Assembly: GCF_026805545.1 (NCBI RefSeq)
Contig: NZ_JAPRFR010000003.1
Coordinates: 99,251-163,250, forward strand
Origin: Aerococcus kribbianus
GTDB taxonomy: Bacteria; Bacillota; Bacilli; Lactobacillales; Aerococcaceae
Length of the DNA stretch: 64,000 nucleotides
Direction of reading: 5' to 3'
A program made the position numbers and the translations under genes. Shown here in pieces: positions 53,142 through 61,655 of the stretch (position 1 is its first letter; each line of letters begins with the position of its first letter). The notes below the pieces were generated by a model. It did no database searches, was not told the DNA's origin, and worked only from the letters and a program-made list of their open reading frames with translations.

Positions 53142-53174
53142 GACCCCCTAAAAGCAATTGACATTGCGGGGGTC
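53142..53174 (+). terminator. hutI terminator
   Basis: GACCCCC/GGGGGTC with an inner GCAAT/ATTGC stem, followed by CTTATA; T tract is weak. Confidence 0.65.
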
Positions 53175-53183
53175 CTTATAAGC

Positions 53184-53222
53184 AAAGGCCAGCGATGATT
53201 CAATCAGTCATCGCTGGCCTTT
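53184..53222. terminator. Bidirectional terminator between hutI and buk
   Basis: AAAGGCCAGCGATGA pairs with TCATCGCTGGCCTTT, with TTTTTCTTTTTT after it on the + strand. Confidence 0.9.
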
Positions 53223-53248
53223 TTCTTTTTTATACCTTTCTTCAACTA

Positions 53249-54325
53249 TTAGTTATGAAGATAAGTTTTTGCCTTTTCTTGGCCATTAACCACACGCATA
53301 AATCCTTGATACAAAGCTTCCATTTCTTGTTCACCAGGATAAATGCAAACTGGTGCTAACCAGTCAATTCGCTCTTTGATGGCCTCTGTAAAAGCTTGCG
53401 AATATGCCAAACCTCCTGTTAGTACCAGACCATCCACTTGACCTTTGACCACAGCCGCTAAGGATACCATGCTCTTGGCGACTTGGTAGGACATCGCTTC
53501 CACTACTTGAGCAGCATTTTGGTCCCCTGCTTGAATGTTTTCTTCCACAATTCGTAAGTCAGTTTCACCAAGGTAAGACATCAAGCCACTATTGCCTACC
53601 AACCACGATTTGATTTGGTCCATAGACATATCATTCGTCAAAATATAATCTGCTAATTCAAAGAGAGGTAAAGCACCTGAACGTTCTGGCGTAAAAGGTC
53701 CTTCGCCGTCTAAACCATTGACCATATCAATCATTTGGCCATGAGAATGGGCGCCGATGGAAATACCACCACCCATATGTGCGACAATCACTTGACTGTC
53801 TTCATATTTTTTGTCCAAATCCAAGCACGCTTGTCGTGCCATGGCTTTTTGGTTAAGAGCATGTCCCACACTTCGCCGGTCAAATTCCTTGACTCCAGAA
53901 TATCGTGCCAAGGGGTTAAGTTCATCGACTACTACAGGGTCCACAATATAGGCAGGAACATCGAATTTTCTTGCCAACTTGTCAGCTAAAATAGCACCTA
54001 AATTACACGCATGAAGCCCATAGCGACTAGCCATTAAATCAGCTAACATGGTCTCATTGACCGCATAAGTTCCCCCAGGTATGGCTTGGAGTAAACCACC
54101 CCGAGCCACAATACCGTTTAATTGGTCGTCTTCCGACAGACATCTGGTCAAAAAACTTTCAACTAGAGACAAACGATAGTCTATTTGATCTAATAAGTTT
54201 TCATAGGCCGCTAATTCCGATTGGGGATGGCGAATAGTTTCTTCTTGCCTAACATCTTCTGAAGCAAATAAGGCTAGCTTGGTTGATGTTGAGCCAGGAT
54301 TAATCACTAAAGTTACTGCAGTCAT
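53249..54325 (-). CDS. buk: Butyrate kinase (branched-chain acyl-phosphate kinase)
   Basis: 358 residues of the acetate/butyrate kinase ASKHA family. INPGSTSTKLALF is the phosphate-1 loop, followed by GRGGLLQAIPGGTYAVNE, VAHMGGGISIGAHSHG and VLTGGLAYS. It turns acyl-phosphate and ADP into acid and ATP. The start overlaps the ptb stop by one base (coupled translation). Given the bkd complex nearby, isobutyryl-, isovaleryl- and 2-methylbutyryl-phosphate are likely substrates, as in Enterococcus faecalis. Confidence 0.95.
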   Translation of the reverse strand: MTAVTLVINPGSTSTKLALFASEDVRQEETIRHPQSELAAYENLLDQIDYRLSLVESFLTRCLSEDDQLNGIVARGGLLQAIPGGTYAVNETMLADLMASRYGLHACNLGAILADKLARKFDVPAYIVDPVVVDELNPLARYSGVKEFDRRSVGHALNQKAMARQACLDLDKKYEDSQVIVAHMGGGISIGAHSHGQMIDMVNGLDGEGPFTPERSGALPLFELADYILTNDMSMDQIKSWLVGNSGLMSYLGETDLRIVEENIQAGDQNAAQVVEAMSYQVAKSMVSLAAVVKGQVDGLVLTGGLAYSQAFTEAIKERIDWLAPVCIYPGEQEMEALYQGFMRVVNGQEKAKTYLHN

Positions 54326-55161
54326 TACTTATTCTCCTCCCCGTCAACTTGTTGCATGGCAAATTCCAAGGCAAAGAGCTTATTTTCAATCGAATCCGTT
54401 CGTGAGTTTAAGACAATTGGCACCTTAGTTCCCACCAAGCAACCGCCCACTTTAACATCAGTGAAGAGGACTAAGGCCTTGTAAATCACATTGCCAACAT
54501 CAATGCCTGTCACAGCTAGAATATCCGCATCACCTTGAATAGGCGCTTGGAAATGCTTTTTGGCTACAGCGTGTTTTGATAAGGCCAAGTCCAAGGAAAT
54601 GGGTCCATAGACAGTCGCCGCTTCACCATTATAGTGGTCAGCGACTTCCTTGGCTAAAACTGAAGATGGCATCTTGGGATTGTAATTTTCGGCTGCGCTA
54701 ATAATAGCAATCTTTGGTTGGTTGATACCCACCTTTTTAGCAATCAAACGAGCGTTGTCAATGATTTGACTTAATTGCTTAGCATTGGGAGCAATATTCA
54801 TGCCGGCATCAGTCAGCAGAAGTGGCCGTCCTAATTGCGGCAAATGTATCATTGCCACATGCGAGAGGAGGTCCTGTTCTTTTAATTGATAATCTTTATT
54901 TAAAACAGCATGGAGAAGATCATGGGTAGTCACAATCCCCTTCAATAGAATGTCTGCATGGCCTTGATCCACAAACTGGGCAGCTTCTTGAGCTGCCGTC
55001 TGGATATCAGGAGCCAAGTGATAGGTCCATTCACCTTCAGCAATATCTGTTCGACAATCAAAGAGATCAAAATGCAAGCGACCTGGATGTTCTTGGTGGG
55101 CTAAGCGGACCAAGTCCAAGACACTGGCATCTGCTCCTCCCACAACAGCAATTCGATACAT
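54325..55161 (-). CDS. ptb: Phosphate butyryltransferase
   Basis: 278 residues of the phosphate acetyl/butyryltransferase family. Seen are ADILLKGIVTTHDLLHAVLN, LLTDAGMNIAPN, the KIAIISAAENYNPKMPSS block and the C-terminal GGCLVGTKVPIVLNSRTDS. It converts acyl-CoA and phosphate to acyl-phosphate and CoA, the step before Buk. It begins 26 bp after panE on the same strand. Confidence 0.95.
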   Translation of the reverse strand: MYRIAVVGGADASVLDLVRLAHQEHPGRLHFDLFDCRTDIAEGEWTYHLAPDIQTAAQEAAQFVDQGHADILLKGIVTTHDLLHAVLNKDYQLKEQDLLSHVAMIHLPQLGRPLLLTDAGMNIAPNAKQLSQIIDNARLIAKKVGINQPKIAIISAAENYNPKMPSSVLAKEVADHYNGEAATVYGPISLDLALSKHAVAKKHFQAPIQGDADILAVTGIDVGNVIYKALVLFTDVKVGGCLVGTKVPIVLNSRTDSIENKLFALEFAMQQVDGEENK

Positions 55162-55187
55162 AGTTTCACTCCTTAGTACTCCCTTGC

Positions 55188-56114
55188 TTATTTTTTACCG
55201 ATTAATACATCTTCTTTGGCATGAATCAATTGCGTAATTAAATCACAATAAGGTGTGGCAATGTCATGGTTACGACCTAAACGGCTAACTGCACCATTGA
55301 TGAAATCAATTTCTGTGTAACGGTTGTTTTGCACTAAGTCTTGGTGCATAGATGGGTAATGATGGGCAGCAGACTTAGAAGTTTGCATCACATAATCTGT
55401 GATTTCTTCTTCATTTAGTGCAACTCCTTCTGCTTGGCCAACTACCACAAATTCATGGATAATTTCATGAACAATAGTTAAGCCATCTTCTGAAGCAAAT
55501 AGTTCCCCAATCTTACAATCAAGTAAGGCGCAGTTAGAGTTCATAGTGCCGTTGACGCAGGCTTTCCGCCAGATTGATGGAATCACATCTTCATCATAAA
55601 TGGCATTTAGATTGGCCTTACTTAAGACATCAGCAATTTCCTTGCCCTTGTCTTGACCATCTGGATTCAAGCTTTGAATATTAATGGATCCTGTTGAGGC
55701 AAGGTAAACATGGCCGGGTCCTTGCAATTGGGCTGTCCAAACAGTAACCCCCATGATAATGTTCTTTTCTGGAACATATTTGCTGATGACTTCTTGGTGA
55801 CCCAAACCATTTAAGAGACAGAGCACTTGGGTGTCTGGACCGATAACATCTTGAATAGCTTCTAGCATATCGGGTAATTGCATAGCCTTAGTAAATAAGA
55901 TGACTAAGTCGGCTTGCTCCTTAGCTTCTTCAGGACGCATAATCGGAATGTTAACAACCTTTTCCTCATCCCCAGAAACTTTTAAGCCATTTTCTCTGAT
56001 GGCTTGTATATGGTCTTCCCATTTATCCAATAGAATGACATCATTCCCGGCCTCGTGTAATTGTTTTCCAAAACGACAACCCATGGCACCAGAACCAGCG
56101 ATATAAATTAACAT
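55188..56114 (-). CDS. panE: PanE/ApbA-family 2-dehydropantoate (or branched 2-keto acid) reductase
   Basis: 308 residues from the ATG at 56114 (MLIYIAGSGAMGCRFG, the NADPH-binding GxGxxG at the very N-terminus), with AAAGGAAG upstream. The catalytic Lys is in IWRKACVNGTMNSNCALL, followed by the conserved Asn/Ser/Glu region near NNRYTEIDFINGAV. The classical reaction is ketopantoate to pantoate. In Lactococcus, PanE acts as D-hydroxyisocaproate dehydrogenase on branched keto acids. Placement before ptb-buk, among branched-chain keto-acid genes, makes that second role attractive. Confidence 0.85.
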   Translation of the reverse strand: MLIYIAGSGAMGCRFGKQLHEAGNDVILLDKWEDHIQAIRENGLKVSGDEEKVVNIPIMRPEEAKEQADLVILFTKAMQLPDMLEAIQDVIGPDTQVLCLLNGLGHQEVISKYVPEKNIIMGVTVWTAQLQGPGHVYLASTGSINIQSLNPDGQDKGKEIADVLSKANLNAIYDEDVIPSIWRKACVNGTMNSNCALLDCKIGELFASEDGLTIVHEIIHEFVVVGQAEGVALNEEEITDYVMQTSKSAAHHYPSMHQDLVQNNRYTEIDFINGAVSRLGRNHDIATPYCDLITQLIHAKEDVLIGKK

Positions 56115-56115
56115 G

Positions 56116-56144
56116 TTAATACTTCCTTTCGATTTTGTTATAAT
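56116..56144 (+). promoter_or_regulatory. Promoter of the LysR gene
   Basis: -35 TTAATA (56116-56121), 17-bp spacer, -10 TATAAT (56139-56144), starting within the divergent panE ribosome-site region. Confidence 0.5.
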
Positions 56145-56192
56145 AGATATAGACAATTTATGCGTTTTCATCAGCTGATGGAGGTCTTTTAA

Positions 56193-57083
56193 ATGAATAT
56201 CACCCACTTACGTTATTTCATTGAAATTGCCAAATGTCATAGTATTTCGCAAGCATCACGTCACCTCTTCGTCACTCAACCTACCTTATCCTTGGCGCTA
56301 AAAAAATTAGAACAAGAACTGGACCAGCAATTATTTTTCCGAACGGAACATGGCCTACAAGCCACTCAAGCTGGCAAACTTCTCTACAATGAAGGCCAAC
56401 AATTACTCGACCAGTGGGACGAACTCACCCACCGCATCCAATCACTCAGCAATACAGAAGAAAAAATCGATATCCGCTTAGGGATTACGTCACTTTTCGC
56501 CATACAATTTGTGGATGAAATTGCTCGTTTCCAGCAGGCTTACCCCCATGTCAACCTCATCACCAAACAAGATGGGTCACATATGTTACAACAATTATTG
56601 GCTAAGGGACAGTTAGACCTAGCTCTGGTTTCCTATCCTAATTACTTACCGGATAAAATCACTATCGATTCCATTCACAATAGTCGCAAGGGCTACCATG
56701 TATATGTCGTGGTTCCCACTGAAAATCCCCTAGCCGATAAAACAACATTGACATTCGCAGAGTTAAAAGACCAACGTTTTTCATCACTCACAAATAATTA
56801 TGTCTTGGGTCTACTTCTCAAGGAAAAAGCGCAAGACTTAGGCTTCACACCGAATGTGATTGCCTATCATTCCAGCTTACAAGTCCTCTTGCATAGCCTA
56901 AAGAGTTCACAAACTATCTGTTTGATGGCCATTGAATATCAAATCTTAGGGCCCCAAGAAGGCTTAGCTTGGATTCCTCTAGATGATGATCAAAATTACT
57001 TTCCAATTGGTTTAGCCTTGAATAAAGAAGGACAAAACTTGCCTGAAGTTCATGATTTTATTGCTATTATCCAAAATCACTAA
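56193..57083 (+). CDS. LysR-family transcriptional regulator
   Basis: 296 residues. Helix-turn-helix in HSISQASRHLFVTQPTLSLALKKLEQEL, effector domain from about residue 90 (IDIRLGITSLFAIQFVDEIARFQQAYPHV). It is divergent from panE-ptb-buk, the usual layout for a LysR regulator and its target, so control of that operon in response to a keto acid or related metabolite is likely. Its end overlaps the convergent EIIC-like gene by 4 bp. TGGAGG precedes the ATG. Confidence 0.9.
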   Translation: MNITHLRYFIEIAKCHSISQASRHLFVTQPTLSLALKKLEQELDQQLFFRTEHGLQATQAGKLLYNEGQQLLDQWDELTHRIQSLSNTEEKIDIRLGITSLFAIQFVDEIARFQQAYPHVNLITKQDGSHMLQQLLAKGQLDLALVSYPNYLPDKITIDSIHNSRKGYHVYVVVPTENPLADKTTLTFAELKDQRFSSLTNNYVLGLLLKEKAQDLGFTPNVIAYHSSLQVLLHSLKSSQTICLMAIEYQILGPQEGLAWIPLDDDQNYFPIGLALNKEGQNLPEVHDFIAIIQNH

Positions 57084-58126
57084 CCAAAGTATTGGAAAAC
57101 TTCTTGACGGTCATAGAGCTTAAGTACCTTTTCAAATAAAATTTGTCCGACAAAACTAGCTGCAATTGGCACTAAGAACCAAGATACTAGTAGGAGCAGA
57201 ATATTCAAGCCAGCATCTAAAGAAGCTAATGGTCCGACCAAACCAACTAATCCAAATCCAGCTGATTGCGGTGTTCCAGAAATATTAAATAAGGCAACCG
57301 GAATAGCTGATATGATAGCTGTAAATAAACATGGGAGGAGAATAATTGGTTTTCTAAAGAGATTAGGCATCATCATTTTCATCCCACCAAGGGCTATAGC
57401 TAAGGTGATTCCTGATTCATTAACCTTCCAAGAATTAACCACTAGGCAAACGGTGGTCGCTGCTACCCCCATAGCTGCAGCACCAGCTGAGATACCACTC
57501 AAACCAATGGCCAAACCAATTCCTACAGTAGTAATTGGAGAAATAATCAAAGCTGCAAATGACATTGAAATTAAAATAGACATTATAATTGGTTGTAAGT
57601 TGGTGAAATTATTAATCATACCACCAATTGCCGTTGTGATAAGAGTAACGTAAGGATATAAGAGCATCCCAACAAATCCAGCCCCGACACCGACAACAAT
57701 CGGTAAGAAAATAATGGAACTAGAGCCAAATTTATCCTTAATCCACAAGGCCAATAACACAGCCACGGAAGCGGTAATCATAATATTGATGACATCCCCC
57801 GTTCCTGCCCCGATATAGGCTTCGGCATCAGGATTAAATTTAATCACACCAGATCCAACAAATGTTGCTCCCGCGACTACCATAATACGCATAGGATCAA
57901 AGTTAAATTGTTTGGCAATCAACCCCCCAATAATCAGCGGTGTGGCTAATTGGAAAATAACCGCCGCTTGAATAATCATTACAATATATGGATTTCCCGT
58001 AAAATACGTCAAGATAGCTGATAAAACGGCATTAGGAATCAAGGCGATAATAGTCCCTTGGGCTGTCCCTGTCAGCACCTTATTCAAAAAAGTTTTTACG
58101 GATAATGATTGTTCTTGCTCATTCAT
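57080..58126 (-). CDS. PTS EIIC_2-type membrane protein, substrate unknown
   Basis: 348 residues from the ATG at 58126 (AAGGGG upstream). About nine to ten membrane helices with long Gly/Ala-rich segments, for example GVGLAIGLSGISAGAAAMGVAA-like regions near the middle and GFGLVGLVGPLASLDAGLN. This matches the EIIC_2 family, which resembles PTS permease domains but occurs without EIIA or EIIB. No PTS partner is present. It lies 92 bp behind the bkd operon on the same strand, with a hairpin between, so a role in moving branched-chain acids or their precursors is a possibility only. Confidence 0.75.
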   Translation of the reverse strand: MNEQEQSLSVKTFLNKVLTGTAQGTIIALIPNAVLSAILTYFTGNPYIVMIIQAAVIFQLATPLIIGGLIAKQFNFDPMRIMVVAGATFVGSGVIKFNPDAEAYIGAGTGDVINIMITASVAVLLALWIKDKFGSSSIIFLPIVVGVGAGFVGMLLYPYVTLITTAIGGMINNFTNLQPIIMSILISMSFAALIISPITTVGIGLAIGLSGISAGAAAMGVAATTVCLVVNSWKVNESGITLAIALGGMKMMMPNLFRKPIILLPCLFTAIISAIPVALFNISGTPQSAGFGLVGLVGPLASLDAGLNILLLLVSWFLVPIAASFVGQILFEKVLKLYDRQEVFQYFG

Positions 58127-58151
58127 AATAAGCACCCCTTAATTTAAATTA

Positions 58152-58182
58152 AGGCCTGCCCAACACCAATATGAGCGGGCCT
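58152..58182 (-). terminator. Probable terminator after the bkd operon
   Basis: On the minus strand AGGCCCGC...GCAGGCCT (one G-U) followed by TTAATTTAAATT; the T tract is weak, so read-through to the EIIC-like gene is possible. Confidence 0.5.
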
Positions 58183-58217
58183 CAATTTATATTTTACAAT
58201 ACTTCTTGGCATTTTCA

Positions 58218-59627
58218 CTAATAAATATCTGATTCTTTAGTAAATGCTGTTAAATTTGTCTTAACATCCGCTAAGAAACGACCAGCCGCTAAACCATCCA
58301 GAATACGGTGGTCAATAGATAAGCAAAGATTTACCATATGGGCAAATTTAAAGCCATTATCTTCAGTTGGAACAATCCGTTTATTGATTGATTCCACTTG
58401 TAGAATAGCAGCTTGAGGGTAATTAATAATTCCCATTGAAGACACGGAGCCAAAGACACCGGTATTATTAACGGTCATGGTGCCACCAGTCATGTCTTCG
58501 CTACTTAGTTTCCCTTGACGAGCACTACGAGCTAAACGATCAACTTCTTTAGCGATACCAGTAATCGATAAATTGTCAACATGTTTAATTACCGGCACAT
58601 AGAGTTTATCTTCTGCTGCCACAGCAATGGATAGGTTAATATCATCGTAAGTTACGATATTACCATCTTGCCAAGAGCTATTCAGACTAGGGTTCTTCTT
58701 CAAGGCTTGAGCTACTGCCTTAACAAAGAATGGGAAGTAGGACAGTTTCACTTCTTCGCGTTGATAGAATTTGTCTTTTTCTTGGTCGCGTAATGTCACT
58801 AAGTTAGAAACATCAGCTTCTACTTGTAACCAAGCATGAGGAATCTCTGTACTAGACTGTACCATTTTTTTGGCAATAGCTTGACGAACGCCGTCTGCCT
58901 TAGCACTATGAGATTTGCCCTCACTTGATTTTTGACTAAGGCTAGTTGAGCTTGTACTAGCGCCAGTTTTACTTTTAGCGACATCTTGACTAAGATCCAT
59001 TTGTGGTTTTTCTTCCATAGCCGCTGGGGTTGGCATTTCTGCATGTCCCGTTTGTTCAGCTTGGGCCACCGTTGCTGTTTCCTCTTGGTCAGCACTAGTA
59101 GCTTGAGTCTCTGCACTAGTGCTGGCTTGCCCATCATAGTTCAAGACATCCTTACGTGTAATTCGGCCATTACGTCCTGTCCCAGTGACTTGATCTAGGT
59201 CGATGCCCTTTTCTTGCGCAATTCGTATCACCGCAGGAGAATAACGCGGCACGTCGCTATTTACTGATTCTTGTGGCTTAGTGGCTGCTTTATCAGGGCT
59301 ACTTTGATTAGTCTTAGTCGTTTCTTCTTGGCTATCTTTTTCATCGCTTTGTTCTTCTTCAGCTGCTGCCACATCTTCACCTTCTGCATCGGTCTCAATC
59401 ACCAAAATCTCAGTACCAATCGCAACAGTTTCTCCTTCTTCAACTAAAATTTCTTTGATGGTGCCCTCATAATCAGAGGGAATCTCAGTGGTGACTTTAT
59501 CTGATTGGGCTTCAAGTAAGGTGTCATACTTAGCTACTTGGTCTCCCGGCCCTACTTGCCAAGTGACAATACTTGCTTCAGTCACTGATTCACCCAAATT
59601 AGGCATCTTAACATGTACCTGAGTCAT
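58218..59627 (-). CDS. bkdB: Branched-chain 2-oxoacid dehydrogenase E2 (dihydrolipoyl acyltransferase)
   Basis: 469 residues. One lipoyl domain (1-77) with the lipoylated Lys44 in EAQSDKVTTE; a long Glu/Ser/Thr linker; an E1/E3-binding domain (about 127-163, SPAVIRIAQEKGIDLDQVTG); another Ala/Gln/Ser-rich linker; and a catalytic acyltransferase domain with the HxxxDG motif in SIDHRILDG near the C-terminus. It moves the acyl group from E1 to CoA. It is the last gene of the lpd-E1alpha-E1beta-E2 operon. The ptb-buk genes nearby favour a branched-chain over a pyruvate complex. Confidence 0.93.
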   Translation of the reverse strand: MTQVHVKMPNLGESVTEASIVTWQVGPGDQVAKYDTLLEAQSDKVTTEIPSDYEGTIKEILVEEGETVAIGTEILVIETDAEGEDVAAAEEEQSDEKDSQEETTKTNQSSPDKAATKPQESVNSDVPRYSPAVIRIAQEKGIDLDQVTGTGRNGRITRKDVLNYDGQASTSAETQATSADQEETATVAQAEQTGHAEMPTPAAMEEKPQMDLSQDVAKSKTGASTSSTSLSQKSSEGKSHSAKADGVRQAIAKKMVQSSTEIPHAWLQVEADVSNLVTLRDQEKDKFYQREEVKLSYFPFFVKAVAQALKKNPSLNSSWQDGNIVTYDDINLSIAVAAEDKLYVPVIKHVDNLSITGIAKEVDRLARSARQGKLSSEDMTGGTMTVNNTGVFGSVSSMGIINYPQAAILQVESINKRIVPTEDNGFKFAHMVNLCLSIDHRILDGLAAGRFLADVKTNLTAFTKESDIY

Positions 59628-59646
59628 AAGCTCTTATCCTCCTTTT

Positions 59647-60633
59647 TTAAAATTCTGCCAGATCACGCATTGCTTCAAGGACACTGTCTTCATCAATCAA
59701 GAATTCTCGTTCTAAGTTCAACGCGTAACCCATGCTTGGTACATCTGGTCCAGCTAAGCGTTGAATTGGCGCATCCAAATGGAACAGGGCTTCTTCGGCT
59801 ATTATAGCTGCAATTTCACCAATAATAGCACCCTCTTTATTGTCTTCGGAAACGAGTAACACTTTGCCAGTTTTCTTAGCGGCTTCCACTAAAGTTTCTT
59901 TGTCTAATGGATATAGGGAACGTACATCGACCACATGGGCGTCGATACCTTCTTCACTTAATTTTTCAGCCGCATTTAAGGCATGATATAAAGCCATCCC
60001 ATAAGCAATCACGGTAATGTCTTCTCCTTCACGGACGACATTGGCCTTGTCAATTGGCACAGTGTAATCTTCTTCTGGCACTTCGTCTTTTAATAAGCGA
60101 TATAAGCGTTTGTGTTCATAGAATAATACTGGATCATCACAACGAATGGCTGCTTTGATTAAACCTTTAGCATCATAAGGATTAGAAGGAGTCACAATCC
60201 GCAAACCCGGCTGACCAAAATAAACTTTTTCAGTGGATTGGGAGTGGTAAAGTCCCCCACGCACTCCACCACCATATGGCGTACAGTAAACGATTGGGGC
60301 TGTCCAATCGCCCTTGGTCCGGTAACGCATTCGTGAGGCTTCTGAAATAATTTGGTTAGTTGCAGGTAGAATATAATCGGCAAATTGGAATTCTCCAATA
60401 GCCCGGTAGCCCATCACACCTAGACCAACCGCTAAACCACCGATCTGTCCTTCAGTTAATGGGGTATTAAAACAACGATCGTCACCGAATTTTTCAGCGA
60501 GTCCTTGGGTTACGCCAAATACCCCACCTTTTACACCCCCAACGTCTTCACCAAAGATAAGGACCTTGTCATCACGAGCCATTTCTTCGGAAATCCCTTG
60601 ATTAAGAGCTTCTAAATAAGTCAGTACCGCCAT
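59647..60633 (-). CDS. bkdAB: Branched-chain 2-oxoacid dehydrogenase E1 beta subunit
   Basis: 328 residues. LTYLEALNQGISEEMARDDKVLIFGEDVG and GVFGVTQGLAEKFGDDRCFNTPL are the pyrimidine-side TPP site, and PYGGGVRGGLYHSQSTE a typical loop. The C-terminal transketolase domain ends with APIQRLAGPDVPSMGYALNLE. With the alpha subunit it decarboxylates branched 2-keto acids and loads the lipoyl arm. AGAAAGGAAGAT precedes the ATG. Confidence 0.94.
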   Translation of the reverse strand: MAVLTYLEALNQGISEEMARDDKVLIFGEDVGGVKGGVFGVTQGLAEKFGDDRCFNTPLTEGQIGGLAVGLGVMGYRAIGEFQFADYILPATNQIISEASRMRYRTKGDWTAPIVYCTPYGGGVRGGLYHSQSTEKVYFGQPGLRIVTPSNPYDAKGLIKAAIRCDDPVLFYEHKRLYRLLKDEVPEEDYTVPIDKANVVREGEDITVIAYGMALYHALNAAEKLSEEGIDAHVVDVRSLYPLDKETLVEAAKKTGKVLLVSEDNKEGAIIGEIAAIIAEEALFHLDAPIQRLAGPDVPSMGYALNLEREFLIDEDSVLEAMRDLAEF

Positions 60634-60660
60634 CTTATATCTTCCTTTCTCTAATTGGTC

Positions 60661-61644
60661 CTATGCCCATACTTGGTCGTATAAGGAATCTGCACTAGGG
60701 TCTGCTTCGGCTTCAGCAGCGTCGGTTGCTTCATTAATTTCTTGTTTAATTTTTTCTTCAATTTCTTCAATTTCTTCTTCAGTCAAATAGCCTTGGTCAA
60801 TCATTTGTTTGGTAAAGGCTGCTAGTGGGTCTTTTTCTTTTAATTCAGTTAATTCTTCTTCTGACCGGTAGATTGATTGATCATCATCCGCTGAGTGGGA
60901 GGTTAAACGCGCCACAACTAACTCAATCAGAGTAGGACCTTCACCAGAACGTGCCCGGTCAGCAGCTTCTTTACAGGCTTTATAGGCAGCAACAAAGTCA
61001 TTTCCGTCTACCGTGTAACCTGGAAAGCCATAAGCTGGCCCACGATGTGAGAAGTCTTCGTTGGCATATTGTTCTCTAGTTCCCACTGAAATCGCATAGC
61101 CATTATTTTCAATAACAAATACTACTGGTAATTTCTTAACCCCCGCAAAGTTCATGGCTTCTTGCACTTCACCTTGGTTGGCAGAGCCTTCACCAGTCGT
61201 CGTCAAGGCAATATAATCAGCATTTTCTAATTGAGCCGCATAAGCAACCCCAGTGGCTAATGGCATTTGGGTAGAAACAGTAGAAGAGTGAGACACAATC
61301 CGATGTTCCTTAGAGCCATAGTGGTTAGGCATTTGCCGTCCATGAGAGTTGGGATCAGCATCCTTACCAAAAGATGCCATAATGATATCTTTAGGTGTCA
61401 TTCCCCAAACCAAGCAGGCGGTCATATCACGGTAATAAGGAAGGAAATAGTCTTTATCTGTTTCAAAAGCCATAGCCATGGCCACTTGAGCGAGCTCAGC
61501 TCCTTGGCCAGAAATGTTAAAAGATGATTTCCCAATCCGAGTTAATTGCCACAAACGTTCGTCTAAACGCCGTCCCATCAATACTTGTTTAAAAACAGTG
61601 ATGAGTTCTTCTTTACTTAAACCACTTTGTTCTAGCTTTTCCAT
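60661..61644 (-). CDS. bkdAA: Branched-chain 2-oxoacid dehydrogenase E1 alpha subunit
   Basis: 327 residues. The TPP motif is seen as TTGEGSANQGEVQEAMNFAGVKKLPVVFVIENNGYAIS (GDG-type start changed to GEG, ending NN). The regulatory-loop region RLTSHSADDDQSIYRS matches the branched-chain type. The Glu-rich tail (EEEIEEIEEKIKQEI) is normal for the family. It lies between lpd and the beta subunit with short gaps. Substrate preference cannot be read directly and is inferred from ptb-buk. Confidence 0.93.
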   Translation of the reverse strand: MEKLEQSGLSKEELITVFKQVLMGRRLDERLWQLTRIGKSSFNISGQGAELAQVAMAMAFETDKDYFLPYYRDMTACLVWGMTPKDIIMASFGKDADPNSHGRQMPNHYGSKEHRIVSHSSTVSTQMPLATGVAYAAQLENADYIALTTTGEGSANQGEVQEAMNFAGVKKLPVVFVIENNGYAISVGTREQYANEDFSHRGPAYGFPGYTVDGNDFVAAYKACKEAADRARSGEGPTLIELVVARLTSHSADDDQSIYRSEEELTELKEKDPLAAFTKQMIDQGYLTEEEIEEIEEKIKQEINEATDAAEAEADPSADSLYDQVWA

Positions 61645-61655
61645 AAGACATCCTC

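Noticed and set aside
56157..56170. cre-like TGAAAACGCATAAA between panE and the LysR gene
   Set aside because: 12 of 14 matches; not listed as a site because of the low specificity in A/T-rich DNA.
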